A stretch of DNA of 64,000 nt, from the NCBI RefSeq assembly GCF_000301035.1, contig NZ_JH932292.1, positions 434,001-498,000 of the forward strand. The letters are read 5' to 3'. This document shows positions 28,413-37,429 of the stretch, in pieces. The position numbers and the translations under genes are program-made. Position 1 is the first letter of the stretch, and every line of letters starts with the position of its first letter. A model generated the notes under the pieces. The model saw only the letters and a list, made by a program, of their open reading frames with translations, was not told the origin of the DNA and did no database searches. Source of the stretch: Facklamia hominis CCUG 36813. Its GTDB lineage: Bacteria; Bacillota; Bacilli; Lactobacillales; Aerococcaceae.

Positions 28413-28982
28413 TTAAAAAATAATATGATCATTATAGCCCAACCAACGGAGTAAAGCTTTTGCTGGGAAATATAAGAAGAAGGCCATTGCAGTATTAAAA
28501 ATTAAACTAGGTCCCAAGCGAACCAGTATGTAAGTTTGGACACTCATATCAACAAGGCCCACTCTTAAATAAAAATAATATACGACAAAATCGATTAGGG
28601 TAATCGCCACAATAAACAACATAAAATGAATAATCGCATTCCTTGGAAAGTACCTTCTTGTCTTCAGAATAAAATAAGTTAATAAATAGTAAATGATGGC
28701 ATACAGGCCCAATACTGTCGTTAAATATGCATCTTGAACCAGACCGATCAAAAAACTATACCATAAAATATAGGAATGTCTCAGATAAAAGGCGAACACA
28801 AGGATAAAATATACCAAAAAATGAGGCACTATGACCTGCTGTTCGCCAATAAATGCCTTAGGAAATAAAGTAGATAAGGCGGCATCTACGACTAAAGCAA
28901 TTAACAGGACCAAGGGAATTAATCCCTTAATATTCCGATCGCGTTGATAACTTTGATTATAAGCCAGATTAGTCCTTCTCAT
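28413..28982 (-). CDS. mreD: Rod shape-determining protein MreD
   Basis: MreD is an integral membrane part of the elongasome. The 189-residue protein has five to six hydrophobic segments (GLIPLVLLIALVVDAALS, FLVYFILVFAFYL and others), typical of MreD, which is otherwise poorly conserved. I place the start at the ATG at 28982, inside the mreC 3' end (14-nt overlap), with AGGTGAAG upstream; a GTG three codons earlier is possible. The mreB-mreC-mreD order supports the call. Confidence 0.9.
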   Translation of the reverse strand: MRRTNLAYNQSYQRDRNIKGLIPLVLLIALVVDAALSTLFPKAFIGEQQVIVPHFLVYFILVFAFYLRHSYILWYSFLIGLVQDAYLTTVLGLYAIIYYLLTYFILKTRRYFPRNAIIHFMLFIVAITLIDFVVYYFYLRVGLVDMSVQTYILVRLGPSLIFNTAMAFFLYFPAKALLRWLGYNDHIIF

Positions 28983-29820
28983 TAGCTTCACCTGCTCTTT
29001 GAATCACAGTTACAAATCGAATATCGGTCATTTCTCCGGCGGGTTTGATACGAACAATTTGGAAAAGACCATAGTCATCCATCTGGGTCGAAGTAACTTC
29101 ACCGATTAATAAGGTTGATGGAATCACTCCCCCTAATCCAGAGGTAATTACCATGTTCCCTTTCTTAACCTTAGCATCTGGAGAAACCTGAGTCATTAAA
29201 TACTCTTTAGTCTGGGGATCGTACTCACTAAGAACACCGATCGCCGAGGCCCCTTTATCATCAGTTTGGATGCGAGCCGACACCATACCATCTTTACTCT
29301 TTTGTGACATTAGGAGCAAGACTTTGGCTGAAGTTGGATACACCTCAATTACCCGGCCCACTAGACCATTTCCTGCCATCACCGCCATGTTTGGTTTAAG
29401 TTTTTTGTTTTCACCCGCATTAATAATCAAAGTTTCAGTCCACTGATCGGGATTACGAGAGATAACCGTAGCATTAACCGTTGTAAATTCAGAAAGTGTT
29501 TCACTTAGATCTAATTGCGAACGTAATTTTTCATTTTCAGTCTCTAAGTCAGCAATTCGAACCTGCATCTCGTATGCTTGATCGATTTTAGATTTTAAGG
29601 CTTCATTTTCCTCAAAGGTATTCACCAAATCATCCACCGAATTGACGAAACGCACCACCATGTTCACCGGCTCAGATAGAACACGACCAGTCCAAGATAC
29701 CGTCTCATTCACTGCCAATTTTAAGATGTTGTTGGTTGAATTGAAAAGTGAGTAGCTAATCAAGGAAACAATTAGAATCCCACCTAAAAGAATCCCAATT
29801 AATTTTTTGTTATTGAGCAT
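28969..29820 (-). CDS. mreC: Rod shape-determining protein MreC
   Basis: MreC links the cytoskeleton to wall synthases. The 283-residue protein has one N-terminal membrane anchor (KLIGILLGGILIVSLISYSL), a coiled coil (residues ~65-100, ENEALKSKIDQAYEMQ), and two beta-barrel domains with the family's VISRNPDQWTETLIINAG and GNGLVGRVIEVYPTSAKVLL. It lies 18 nt after mreB and overlaps mreD. Confidence 0.94.
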   Translation of the reverse strand: MLNNKKLIGILLGGILIVSLISYSLFNSTNNILKLAVNETVSWTGRVLSEPVNMVVRFVNSVDDLVNTFEENEALKSKIDQAYEMQVRIADLETENEKLRSQLDLSETLSEFTTVNATVISRNPDQWTETLIINAGENKKLKPNMAVMAGNGLVGRVIEVYPTSAKVLLLMSQKSKDGMVSARIQTDDKGASAIGVLSEYDPQTKEYLMTQVSPDAKVKKGNMVITSGLGGVIPSTLLIGEVTSTQMDDYGLFQIVRIKPAGEMTDIRFVTVIQRAGEANEKD

Positions 29821-29838
29821 AAATAGTCTTCCTTCTTC

Positions 29839-30861
29839 CTATAGACGTGCTTGACGCTCGATCTGTTTACTTTGATAATTGAGTTGGTCAAATAACTTAC
29901 CGGCTCCTATCGCAGCTGCATCAAAAGGATAATCATATGAACGTACAGGAATTCCAATTTCTCCTTCAATACGCGTTGCTAAACGCTTTAAGAGACATCC
30001 TCCCCCACTTAATAGGATTCCAGTTTCCAGAAGATCAGCCGATAACTCAATAGGTGTTTGTTCCAATACTTGTCGAATACCTAAAAGGATTTGTCCGATC
30101 ACTTCATTGATAGCCTCTGCCACCAAAGCCGCTGAAACCTTAGCTTGGCTCGGCACTCCTTGGGCTACGCTGCGCCCCCGTACTAATAGATGATCTTGGT
30201 CATCACTTTCATAATGAGCATTTCCCAAAACAATTTTTAAGGTCTCAGCAGTATAGTCACCAATGAGCAACTGATGTTCATTACGAACTGCTTGCGCAAT
30301 TTTATCATTCATACTACCCGAGGCTTGCTTTAGGGTTAGAGACTTTACTGTTTCACCATAGGAGATAACTGCAATATCCGTCGTCCCTTCACCAATATCT
30401 ACAATCATCTTACCGCGCGCCTGTTCGACTTCCAAACCAGCTGCTAAGGCCACCGCATAAGGTGCTTCGACGATCATTGCTCGATTAATTCCTAGATCAC
30501 GAATTGAATCAATAATCGCCTTTCTTTCTACCTTAGAAAGGTCGCAAGGAGCCGTTAAAACCACTTCCGGTTTTGAAAATGAATATTTTAATGAGGCCGA
30601 CATAAAGTGAGCCAACATTTGTTTAGTGTAAGAAAAATGAGCGATCGCTCCGTGCTGCAAAGGATGAATCAGTTCATAATTATCAGAAGTACGTCCCTCC
30701 ATCCTACTAGCTTCTCGGCCAAAAGCGACGACTTTTTGAGTCTGCTTTTCAACTGCCAATAATGAGGGTTCCCGTAAGGCAATCCCTTTATTAGCAACCG
30801 ATATGACTGTATTCGCTGTACCAAGATCAATACCTAATCGTTCCTTGCCAAAAATTGCCAC
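29839..30861 (-). CDS. MreB-family bacterial actin, divergent
   Basis: The 340-residue protein has the MreB/Mbl architecture: phosphate-1 loop LGIDLGTANTVI, adenosine-binding VEAPYAVALAAGL, phosphate-2 loop VDIGEGTTDIAVIS and the late ILLSGGGCLLKRL motif. It is divergent: canonical MreB has DIGGGT where this has DIGEGT, and the usual RPMRDGVIADY-type segment reads HPLQHGAIAHF. The operon with mreC and mreD says it serves cell-wall elongation. Whether it is orthologous to MreB, Mbl or MreBH cannot be decided here. Its -10 is embedded in an inverted repeat. Confidence 0.9.
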   Translation of the reverse strand: MAIFGKERLGIDLGTANTVISVANKGIALREPSLLAVEKQTQKVVAFGREASRMEGRTSDNYELIHPLQHGAIAHFSYTKQMLAHFMSASLKYSFSKPEVVLTAPCDLSKVERKAIIDSIRDLGINRAMIVEAPYAVALAAGLEVEQARGKMIVDIGEGTTDIAVISYGETVKSLTLKQASGSMNDKIAQAVRNEHQLLIGDYTAETLKIVLGNAHYESDDQDHLLVRGRSVAQGVPSQAKVSAALVAEAINEVIGQILLGIRQVLEQTPIELSADLLETGILLSGGGCLLKRLATRIEGEIGIPVRSYDYPFDAAAIGAGKLFDQLNYQSKQIERQARL

Positions 30862-30889
30862 GTTCCTTCCTCCTCATTAATGATATAGC

Positions 30890-30925
30890 TTGATAAATTA
30901 TATCAAAAGACCTAACTTGATTCAA
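30890..30925 (-). promoter_or_regulatory. mreBCD promoter with inverted repeat over the -10
   Basis: The minus strand has TTGAAT (30920-30925), a 17-nt spacer and TATAAT (30897-30902, preceded by TGA). TTGATA-N5-TATCAA spans the -10 at about 30891-30906, a perfect 6-bp inverted repeat. Confidence 0.75.
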
Positions 30926-30991
30926 TGGATATCCTAGGTCTAATCCTATGGTTAGCCCTAATCATAGAGTCTAGTCTCTTTCTTAGAGGTA

Positions 30992-31693
30992 TTAATCAAA
31001 TAAGTTACTCGTCTCTCGAATGCTATGGTATATGCCATTTCCAATGATAATATGATCTAACAATTCAATGCCCATCATATCACCACAAGCAATCATCCGC
31101 TTGGTAAAATATAAATCTGCCGGTGATGGATCAGGATTACCTGATGGATGGTTATGAGCCAGAATAATTCGAGCAGTAGGATACTTTACTGCCTCTTTAA
31201 AAATTTCTCGAGGATGTGCCACGCTGGAGGCCAAAGATCCAATAAAAACGGTTTGTTTACGAATCACTTCATTTTTTGTATTTAAACACAACGAAACAAG
31301 ATGTTCCTGTTGCAGGTCTCCCATTTCCTGGATTAACCACTGACCGACTTTCTGGGTCGAAGTTGCAATACCATATCTCGGTAAATTGGATATATGAACC
31401 CTAGACCCTAACTCAATCGCCGCTTTCAATTCAATCGCCTTAACCCGACCAATTCCTTTAATCGATTGGAACTCTTCAAGAGAAGCCTGCTTTAAATCAT
31501 TTAAACAAGAAAAACAAGCCAAGAACTGCCCAGCTAGATCCATGACTGATTGCTCTCGAGTGCCTGTTCTCAATAGGATGGCCAATAATTCTTGATTGGA
31601 TAAGGCCTTTACACCATACTGAACGAGTCTTTCTCTTGGTTGTTCTGGATGCCGAACCGCCTTCTTTTTCAAACTAGCATCGATATATGCCAT
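30992..31693 (-). CDS. radC: RadC/JAB-domain protein
   Basis: RadC proteins carry a metal-binding JAB (JAMM) domain; the proposed DNA-repair role is poorly supported. The 233-residue product has an N-terminal helix-hairpin-helix (SNQELLAILLRTGTREQSV, IKGIGRVKAIELKAAIELG) and the C-terminal JAMM motif ILAHNHPSGNPDPSPAD near residue 177. Its GGAGGGG ribosome binding site forms the 3' arm of a hairpin that starts right after folC, so expression may be limited by both termination and sequestration. Confidence 0.93.
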   Translation of the reverse strand: MAYIDASLKKKAVRHPEQPRERLVQYGVKALSNQELLAILLRTGTREQSVMDLAGQFLACFSCLNDLKQASLEEFQSIKGIGRVKAIELKAAIELGSRVHISNLPRYGIATSTQKVGQWLIQEMGDLQQEHLVSLCLNTKNEVIRKQTVFIGSLASSVAHPREIFKEAVKYPTARIILAHNHPSGNPDPSPADLYFTKRMIACGDMMGIELLDHIIIGNGIYHSIRETSNLFD

Positions 31694-31697
31694 AGTA

Positions 31698-31739
31698 AAA
31701 CCCCTCCTTCACCTATAATTAGATGAATTGGAGGGGTTT
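31698..31739 (-). terminator. Terminator-like hairpin that contains the radC ribosome binding site
   Basis: On the minus strand AAACCCCTCC and GGAGGGGTTT pair perfectly over 10 bp with a 22-nt loop, followed by TTTTA. The hairpin begins 5 nt after the folC stop and ends 4 nt before the radC start. The 3' arm holds the GGAGG Shine-Dalgarno of radC, so the element may terminate folC transcripts and mask radC translation. Confidence 0.85.
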
Positions 31740-31744
31740 GCGCT

Positions 31745-33094
31745 TTAACCATTAAGCTTTTGTGATAGAATGTATTCCCGAACTTGTGAGACAAAATATA
31801 AAGAACCTGTTATCAACAGTAAAGAACGATCAGATCCACTATGGTCATGACAATACTGGTCGATCCATGTCGGCCAATCTTCAATAAAATGATACGCCTG
31901 TTCTATCGGCTTATCCGTTTGTTCTAAGATAGCTTGGAAGTCTTCCAATTCCATAGATTCAAAATGATCAAAGCCGGTAAAATTAACCTGATCAACCTCA
32001 AAAGTTAATAATAAAGGAACTTGGTCGTGCTGATTTTTCTTTCTTAGTCCAGCATAAACCAATTCAATCTGATAGTCTTTAAATTGATGGGAGACAACTT
32101 CTTTTAAAGCTGTTAATCCTTCCATATTATGAGCTCCATCCAGATAAATCAAAGGCTGCTCACTAATTGCTTCCAAACGACCGATCCAGTGAGTCTGGCT
32201 CAAAGCTTGAAGAGCCTTGGACCAATCAATTTCTAAATGATGGCCTTGCATCCATAGAATAAACGCTTGTAAAGCAGTTGCTGCATTGTGGACTTGATGT
32301 TCACCAATCATAGCAATCTTTACCGCTAATGATTCATTCAAACATAAAGGACTCTTAAAAATAAATTCTGCCCCGTGAGGCCCCAAATCTTTAACCTGAC
32401 TGACTTGATACTCTTTATCATAGTGATAGGCTTTAGCATGATGGTCCTGAGCCCATTGATCGATAACCGCTAATGGGCCCTCTTCCATATAACCAGTCAC
32501 CGCACTATGGCCTGGCTTAATAATTCCCGCTTTCTCATAAGCGATCTTTTCTTTAGTATCACCCAACATTTCTGCGTGATCTAAACCAATGGATGTGATA
32601 ACAGATACCTGTCCATCCAGAACATTAGAACAATCATGCATTCCACCAATACCCGCTTCAATAAGACATACATCAGGCTTCTTTTCTTGAAAGTATAAGC
32701 AGGCTAATATGGTAAACAATTCAAAATATATTAAGCGACCGTACTCTGAATGAGTCTCCATATAAGTATTCAATTCTTTTAAACGGTTTGTCCAACGAAT
32801 AACCGCTTCATCTGAGATCTGTTCATGGTTATAACTAATCCGTTCATTAAATCGCTCAATATGTGGTGAAGTAAAAGAACCCACATTTAAGCCCTGACTT
32901 TGAAATAAGTCTCTCAAATAAGCGACCACTGATCCTTTACCATTAGTCCCCGTAATATGAAGGACCGGCAACCCAAGATGGGGATTCCCCATGTATTCTA
33001 ATGCTTGATACATCTTCGTCATATCCGGACGTGGTATCGGATTGACTTGATTTAAAAGCCAGTCCGTTGCTTCTTCAATCCTTGTAAATTCCAT
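31745..33094 (-). CDS. folC: Folylpolyglutamate synthase / dihydrofolate synthase family protein
   Basis: Adds glutamate to folates, keeping them in the cell, and in some species also makes dihydrofolate. The 449-residue Mur-ligase-like protein has the ATP-binding LHITGTNGKGSVVAYL near residue 44, the folate-side TSPHIERFNERI near 76, and YLDGAHNMEGLTALKEV near 319. Length is normal. It follows valS by 21 nt, the valS-folC order common in Firmicutes, so it is transcribed under the valine T-box. Confidence 0.96.
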   Translation of the reverse strand: MEFTRIEEATDWLLNQVNPIPRPDMTKMYQALEYMGNPHLGLPVLHITGTNGKGSVVAYLRDLFQSQGLNVGSFTSPHIERFNERISYNHEQISDEAVIRWTNRLKELNTYMETHSEYGRLIYFELFTILACLYFQEKKPDVCLIEAGIGGMHDCSNVLDGQVSVITSIGLDHAEMLGDTKEKIAYEKAGIIKPGHSAVTGYMEEGPLAVIDQWAQDHHAKAYHYDKEYQVSQVKDLGPHGAEFIFKSPLCLNESLAVKIAMIGEHQVHNAATALQAFILWMQGHHLEIDWSKALQALSQTHWIGRLEAISEQPLIYLDGAHNMEGLTALKEVVSHQFKDYQIELVYAGLRKKNQHDQVPLLLTFEVDQVNFTGFDHFESMELEDFQAILEQTDKPIEQAYHFIEDWPTWIDQYCHDHSGSDRSLLLITGSLYFVSQVREYILSQKLNG

Positions 33095-33115
33095 TTATTT
33101 ATCTCCCTTAATGGA

Positions 33116-35758
33116 TTAATTCATCGATTGAAGCGTTTCGATTCGCGCTTTAACCGCTTGTAATTGTTCTTCATACTGTGTTAATTTTTGTCGTTCTTGC
33201 TCAACGACTGCTTCCGGTGCTTTAGCGACAAAGGATTCATTGTCCAATTTTTTACTGGCACGAGTCACTTCGGATTGCAGACGACTCACTTCAGATTGCA
33301 GACGTTGAATTTCATCTTCAATCTTAATCAACCCTGCAAGAGGGATTAACACTTGGGCAAAGGGCAATGTTTGAGTGACCATTTCTTCATCAACAGCAAA
33401 TTCATCACCAATTTTTAAAGATTGACAGTGGCAGAAGCGATCAATATAAGCCTGATTATCTTGTAAATCAGTGATGACTTGAGCTTCTTTGGTTTGAATC
33501 ATAATATCTAAAGGCTTGGATAATGGTGTATTCATCTCATTGCGAATCTGTCTAACTGCTGTAATCACCTGAATGAGTTGATCCATCGCCTTTTCTGAAT
33601 GATCATTTTGATATTCAACCTTAACCTCTGGATACTTAGCATGGCATAAGTTGGCACCTGATGGCGCGATGTGTTGCCAGATTTCTTCCGTTACAAAAGG
33701 CATAATCGGATGCAGTAAACGTAAAAATTGATCCAAAACATAAATCAGGACAGATTGGGTCGTCCGACTATTCAAATGATCTGCTTGAAGTTGTTCTTTT
33801 GTCATTTCAATATACCAATCACAATAATCATTCCAGATAAAGTGATACAAAATGCGACCCGCTTCCCCAAATTCGAATTTCTCAAATAGACGGGTTACTT
33901 CTTCAATCGTTGTTTGAAGTTTAGATAAGATCCAACGATCAGCCAGAGTTAAATCCTGTCCAATCTCTATTTGATCTAATTTTAGATCATCAACATTCAT
34001 CAAGACATAACGGGAGGCGTTCCAAATCTTATTAATAAAGTTCCAAGCAGCAGCCATCTTTTCTGTTGAATAGCGAACATCTTGCCCTGGTGTCGATCCT
34101 GTTGCCAAGAACCAACGGAGAGCATCTGCTCCATATTCGTCCACGACATCCATTGGGTCTACCCCGTTACCTAAGGATTTAGACATTTTTCGTCCCTGAG
34201 CATCACGAATCAACCCATGAATTAAAACATTTTTAAAAGGACGTTTATGCGTAAATTCCAAGGATTGGAAAATCATTCGGCTAACCCAGAAGAAGATAAT
34301 ATCATACCCTGTGACTAGGGTATCCGTTGGAAAATATCTTTGATAGTCTGCTTGTCCTTCGTCGGGCCATCCCATCGTTGAGAAGGGCCACAAGGCACTA
34401 GAGAACCAGGTATCTAACACATCAGACTCTTGTCGCCAATTTTCAGCATCTTGAGGTGCTTCTAATCCAACATATACCTCTCCGGTCGTTTTATGATACC
34501 AAGCAGGAATTTGATGTCCCCACCATAATTGCCGCGAAATAACCCAATCATGGACATTCTCCATCCAGGTCAAGAAAGTATTCTCAAAACGAGGTGGATA
34601 GAAATCTACCCGATTATCTGTTTCTTGATTGGCAATCGCTTCTTTTGCTAATTGGTCCATCTTTACAAACCATTGAGTGGATAGACGAGGCTCTACAACA
34701 GCGTGAGACCTTTCCGAATGTCCCACTGAGTGAACGATCTCTTCAACTTTAATTAAAAATCCGCCAGCTTCAAGATCTTCAACGACTGCTTTTCGGCATT
34801 CTTCTCGGGTCATTCCTTGATACTTGCCCGCATTCTCATTCATTGTCGCATCATCATTCATCACGTTAATTCGAGGCAAATCATGCCGATTGCCCACGGC
34901 AAAGTCATTAGGATCATGAGCTGGTGTAATTTTAACAACCCCAGTTCCAAATTCTCGGTCAACATAATCATCAGCAACAATTGGAATTTCACGATCCATT
35001 AAGGGTAAAATCACCGTTTTACCAATCAAATCTTGGTAACGATCATCCTTAGGATTAACCGCAACCGCAGTGTCACCTAATAATGTTTCCGGACGCGTCG
35101 TTGCTAACTCCACATAACCTGATCCATCAGCTAAAGGATAGCGTAAATGCCAAAAATTACCTGGATCATCTTGATAGACAACCTCGATGTCCGATAGCGC
35201 TGTTTGGAATTCAGGGTCCCAATTTATAATATATTCCCCTCGGTAAATCCAACCTTTTTGATATAAATCAACAAAGACTTTACGAACCGCTTCATTCAAG
35301 CCCTCATCAAGGGTAAATCGCTCTCTTGAATAATCAACTGAAATTCCCATCTTTGCCCATTGCTGACGGATGGTTTCAGCATACTCTTCCTTCCATTCCC
35401 AGGTTTTTTCTACAAACTTTTCCCGGCCTAATTCATGGCGCGATATCGATTCTTCACGACGCAACTTCTCTTCAACTTTGGCTTGAGTTGCAATCCCGGC
35501 ATGGTCCATTCCGGGTAACCACAAGGTATCAAAACCTTGCATTCTTTTTTGACGAATAATCATATCTTGTAAGGTCACATCCCAAGCATGTCCTAAGTGT
35601 AATTTCCCAGTAACATTGGGTGGTGGAATAACAATTGAATAAGGTTTTGCTTTTTTATCACCTGAGGGTTTAAATAGATCTTCTTCTAACCAAGACTGGT
35701 ATTTCCCCGATTCAACCTCTTGAGGTTGGTATTTGGTTGACATTTCTTCTGCTTTCAT
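33116..35758 (-). CDS. valS: Valyl-tRNA synthetase
   Basis: Charges tRNA-Val. The 880-residue protein has the class I HIGH motif as [16 protein letters not shown] near residue 50, the KMSKS motif in [14 protein letters not shown] near 524, a large editing domain between them, and a C-terminal coiled coil ([20 protein letters not shown]). The start at 35758 has AAGGTGTCTT upstream; a 17-codon extension is rejected because it would run back into the T-box terminator region. Expression is controlled by a T-box. Confidence 0.98.
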   Translation of the reverse strand: MKAEEMSTKYQPQEVESGKYQSWLEEDLFKPSGDKKAKPYSIVIPPPNVTGKLHLGHAWDVTLQDMIIRQKRMQGFDTLWLPGMDHAGIATQAKVEEKLRREESISRHELGREKFVEKTWEWKEEYAETIRQQWAKMGISVDYSRERFTLDEGLNEAVRKVFVDLYQKGWIYRGEYIINWDPEFQTALSDIEVVYQDDPGNFWHLRYPLADGSGYVELATTRPETLLGDTAVAVNPKDDRYQDLIGKTVILPLMDREIPIVADDYVDREFGTGVVKITPAHDPNDFAVGNRHDLPRINVMNDDATMNENAGKYQGMTREECRKAVVEDLEAGGFLIKVEEIVHSVGHSERSHAVVEPRLSTQWFVKMDQLAKEAIANQETDNRVDFYPPRFENTFLTWMENVHDWVISRQLWWGHQIPAWYHKTTGEVYVGLEAPQDAENWRQESDVLDTWFSSALWPFSTMGWPDEGQADYQRYFPTDTLVTGYDIIFFWVSRMIFQSLEFTHKRPFKNVLIHGLIRDAQGRKMSKSLGNGVDPMDVVDEYGADALRWFLATGSTPGQDVRYSTEKMAAAWNFINKIWNASRYVLMNVDDLKLDQIEIGQDLTLADRWILSKLQTTIEEVTRLFEKFEFGEAGRILYHFIWNDYCDWYIEMTKEQLQADHLNSRTTQSVLIYVLDQFLRLLHPIMPFVTEEIWQHIAPSGANLCHAKYPEVKVEYQNDHSEKAMDQLIQVITAVRQIRNEMNTPLSKPLDIMIQTKEAQVITDLQDNQAYIDRFCHCQSLKIGDEFAVDEEMVTQTLPFAQVLIPLAGLIKIEDEIQRLQSEVSRLQSEVTRASKKLDNESFVAKAPEAVVEQERQKLTQYEEQLQAVKARIETLQSMN

Positions 35759-35781
35759 AAGACACCTTCCCTTTAATATTT

Positions 35782-36010
35782 TAAAATAAAAAGCCCTATG
35801 CCTTCGCATAGGACGTATGAATAACGTGGTACCACCTAATTTTTGACCCGAAAGTCACTCTTTTTGATATCGAAGCCAAGGCTCCGTAAAGTACTAATCC
35901 ATGTTTCTCATACTTTAAGACTCCAAGCTACCACATTCACCTTGAAAACTTTCACCAAATGTTTTCTCTCTAGCCGATGGTCAATGTCCCTCTCTTCATC
36001 GCCTTCATTT
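35782..36010 (-). promoter_or_regulatory. T-box riboswitch upstream of valS
   Basis: On the minus strand the hallmark T-box AGGTGGTACCACG lies at 35825-35837. It is followed by a 7-bp terminator stem CCTATGC-GAAG-GCATAGG (35795-35812) and a T-rich run ending at 35782. The ~230-nt leader fits stem I and the antiterminator. A GTA valine codon in GTGGTAGC near 35929 is a candidate specifier, but I cannot place the specifier loop with confidence. Uncharged tRNA-Val would favour read-through into valS-folC. Confidence 0.93.
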
Positions 36011-36014
36011 TATT

Positions 36015-36033
36015 ATTATAGACCTTAGTCTAT
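36015..36033 (-). promoter_or_regulatory. valS promoter -10 with overlapping inverted repeat
   Basis: TATAAT on the minus strand (36015-36020) lies at the start of the T-box leader. ATAGAC-CTTA-GTCTAT at 36018-36033 is a perfect 6-bp inverted repeat overlapping it. No good -35 was found. Confidence 0.5.
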
Positions 36034-36089
36034 CATGAAATATAAACTAGGGCAAGAGTCTGTACCATAAGGAAAAAAACAAGAAATTC

Positions 36090-36836
36090 TTATTTTAATC
36101 GACTAAAAACGCTTTCGATTCGATCATTAAATACGAAAGAACCGGGTGGAAGATTTCTTATAGGTGATTGGTTAATAACCGCACAAGACTTTCCATTAAA
36201 ATACTGGATAAAGGAAGCCGCAGGATAGACATTCAAGCTAGTCCCAGCAACAATCAACAAGTCTGCTTGGCTCATAGCCTCAATACTACTCATTATGGTC
36301 ATTGGATCTAAGCTTTCTTGATATAAAACAATGTTCGGTCGTACAATTGCCTGATCTATCGGGCAACGTGGAACACCTTTAGCATCGCGTTCCAATTCTT
36401 TCAATGAATAATGTTGACCACATTTCAGGCAATAATTATCCAAGGTCGTCCCATGCAATTCTATCACATTTTGAGACCCTGCTCGTTGATGCAATCCATC
36501 AATATTTTGAGTAATCACCATTACAGACTTACCTTGTTGCTCAAGAGTTGCTAAATACTGGTGAGCTGGATTAGGTTTAGCTTGGGGATATATCAAATGC
36601 TTAAAATAAAAATCAAAGAAGATTTCTGGATGAGCTTCAAAAAAATCATGGGACAGAATCTCTTCTGCACGACAATGATAGCCTGTATCTTTCATATATA
36701 TCCCTTTTGAAGAACGAAAATCTGGAATGCCAGAAGCAGTAGAGACCCCTGCTCCCCCAAAGAATACAAGATGACTACTTTGGTCGATAGCTGTTTGCAT
36801 TTTCTGCAACTTAGCCTCAGCAGATTGATCGATCAT
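36090..36836 (-). CDS. Sir2-family NAD-dependent protein deacylase
   Basis: Sirtuins remove acyl groups from lysines using NAD. The 248-residue protein has the Rossmann motif FGGAGVSTASGIPDFRSSKG near residue 25, the catalytic TQNIDGLHQRAGS ... ELHGT (His near 119) and the late VAGTSLNVYPA. The zinc module has CLKC, but the second pair reads CPID instead of CxxC, so the fourth zinc ligand is apparently Asp. The start at 36836 follows AAAGGGGGTATTTAC. It is a single-gene unit with its own promoter. Confidence 0.93.
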   Translation of the reverse strand: MIDQSAEAKLQKMQTAIDQSSHLVFFGGAGVSTASGIPDFRSSKGIYMKDTGYHCRAEEILSHDFFEAHPEIFFDFYFKHLIYPQAKPNPAHQYLATLEQQGKSVMVITQNIDGLHQRAGSQNVIELHGTTLDNYCLKCGQHYSLKELERDAKGVPRCPIDQAIVRPNIVLYQESLDPMTIMSSIEAMSQADLLIVAGTSLNVYPAASFIQYFNGKSCAVINQSPIRNLPPGSFVFNDRIESVFSRLK

Positions 36837-36928
36837 GTAAATACCCCCTTTAATAATGACAAAATAAATCAAAATTTTAAATAAAGATACCTATCGACTA
36901 GAATGTACTTGATCAGACAATCAATTCC

Positions 36929-36945
36929 ATTATAACAGCTTTAAC
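36929..36945 (-). promoter_or_regulatory. Extended -10 promoter of the sirtuin gene
   Basis: The minus strand has AAGCTGTTATAATGG with TATAAT at 36929-36934 and TG in the extended position, immediately downstream of the ridA terminator. Confidence 0.55.
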
Positions 36946-36987
36946 AAAAAACTCCTTCCTACAGGCCACAACCAATAGGAATGGAGT
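36945..36987 (-). terminator. Terminator after the RidA gene
   Basis: On the minus strand ACTCCATTCCT and AGGAAGGAGT pair (10 bp with one bulged A), then six T. It starts about 20 nt past the RidA stop. Confidence 0.85.
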
Positions 36988-37008
36988 CTTAATACAAATT
37001 ATAAAATT

Positions 37009-37389
37009 CTATAAACTAGCGATAACTTCAATTTCAACCAAAGCATTCTTTGGAAGTGTCTTAACAGCAACCGCTGAACGAGCTGGTTTAGAGGTAAAGT
37101 ATTGACCATAAATGTCGTTAAAAACAGCGAAATCGCCCATATCCGCTAAGAAGCAAGTTGTTTTAATAACCTTGTCAGAACTTGAGCCAGCCGCCTTTAA
37201 TAAGGCATCAACATTCTTAATAACTTGTTCGGTCTGACCTTGAATATCTGTTGCATCAATTTGATTGCTTTCAGGATTAATCGGAATTTGACCTGAACAA
37301 AACACTAAATCACCAATGACCTTGGCTTGAGAATAAGGTCCGATCGCTGCTGGTGCATGGGTCGTTGCAATTGTCTTAATTTCTGCCAT
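37009..37389 (-). CDS. ridA: RidA-family enamine/imine deaminase
   Basis: RidA proteins hydrolyse reactive enamine/imine intermediates from PLP enzymes such as threonine dehydratase. The 126-residue protein starts with the typical IATTHAPAAIGPYSQAKVIGD and holds FCSGQIPINPES and PARSAVAVKTLPKNALVEIE, the last containing the conserved Arg. Length is standard. It is downstream of thiI by 40 nt on the same strand and may share its transcript. Confidence 0.95.
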   Translation of the reverse strand: MAEIKTIATTHAPAAIGPYSQAKVIGDLVFCSGQIPINPESNQIDATDIQGQTEQVIKNVDALLKAAGSSSDKVIKTTCFLADMGDFAVFNDIYGQYFTSKPARSAVAVKTLPKNALVEIEVIASL

Positions 37390-37429
37390 TCTACATTCCT
37401 CTTTCTCTTAATTAATAAAAACAAAGAAA

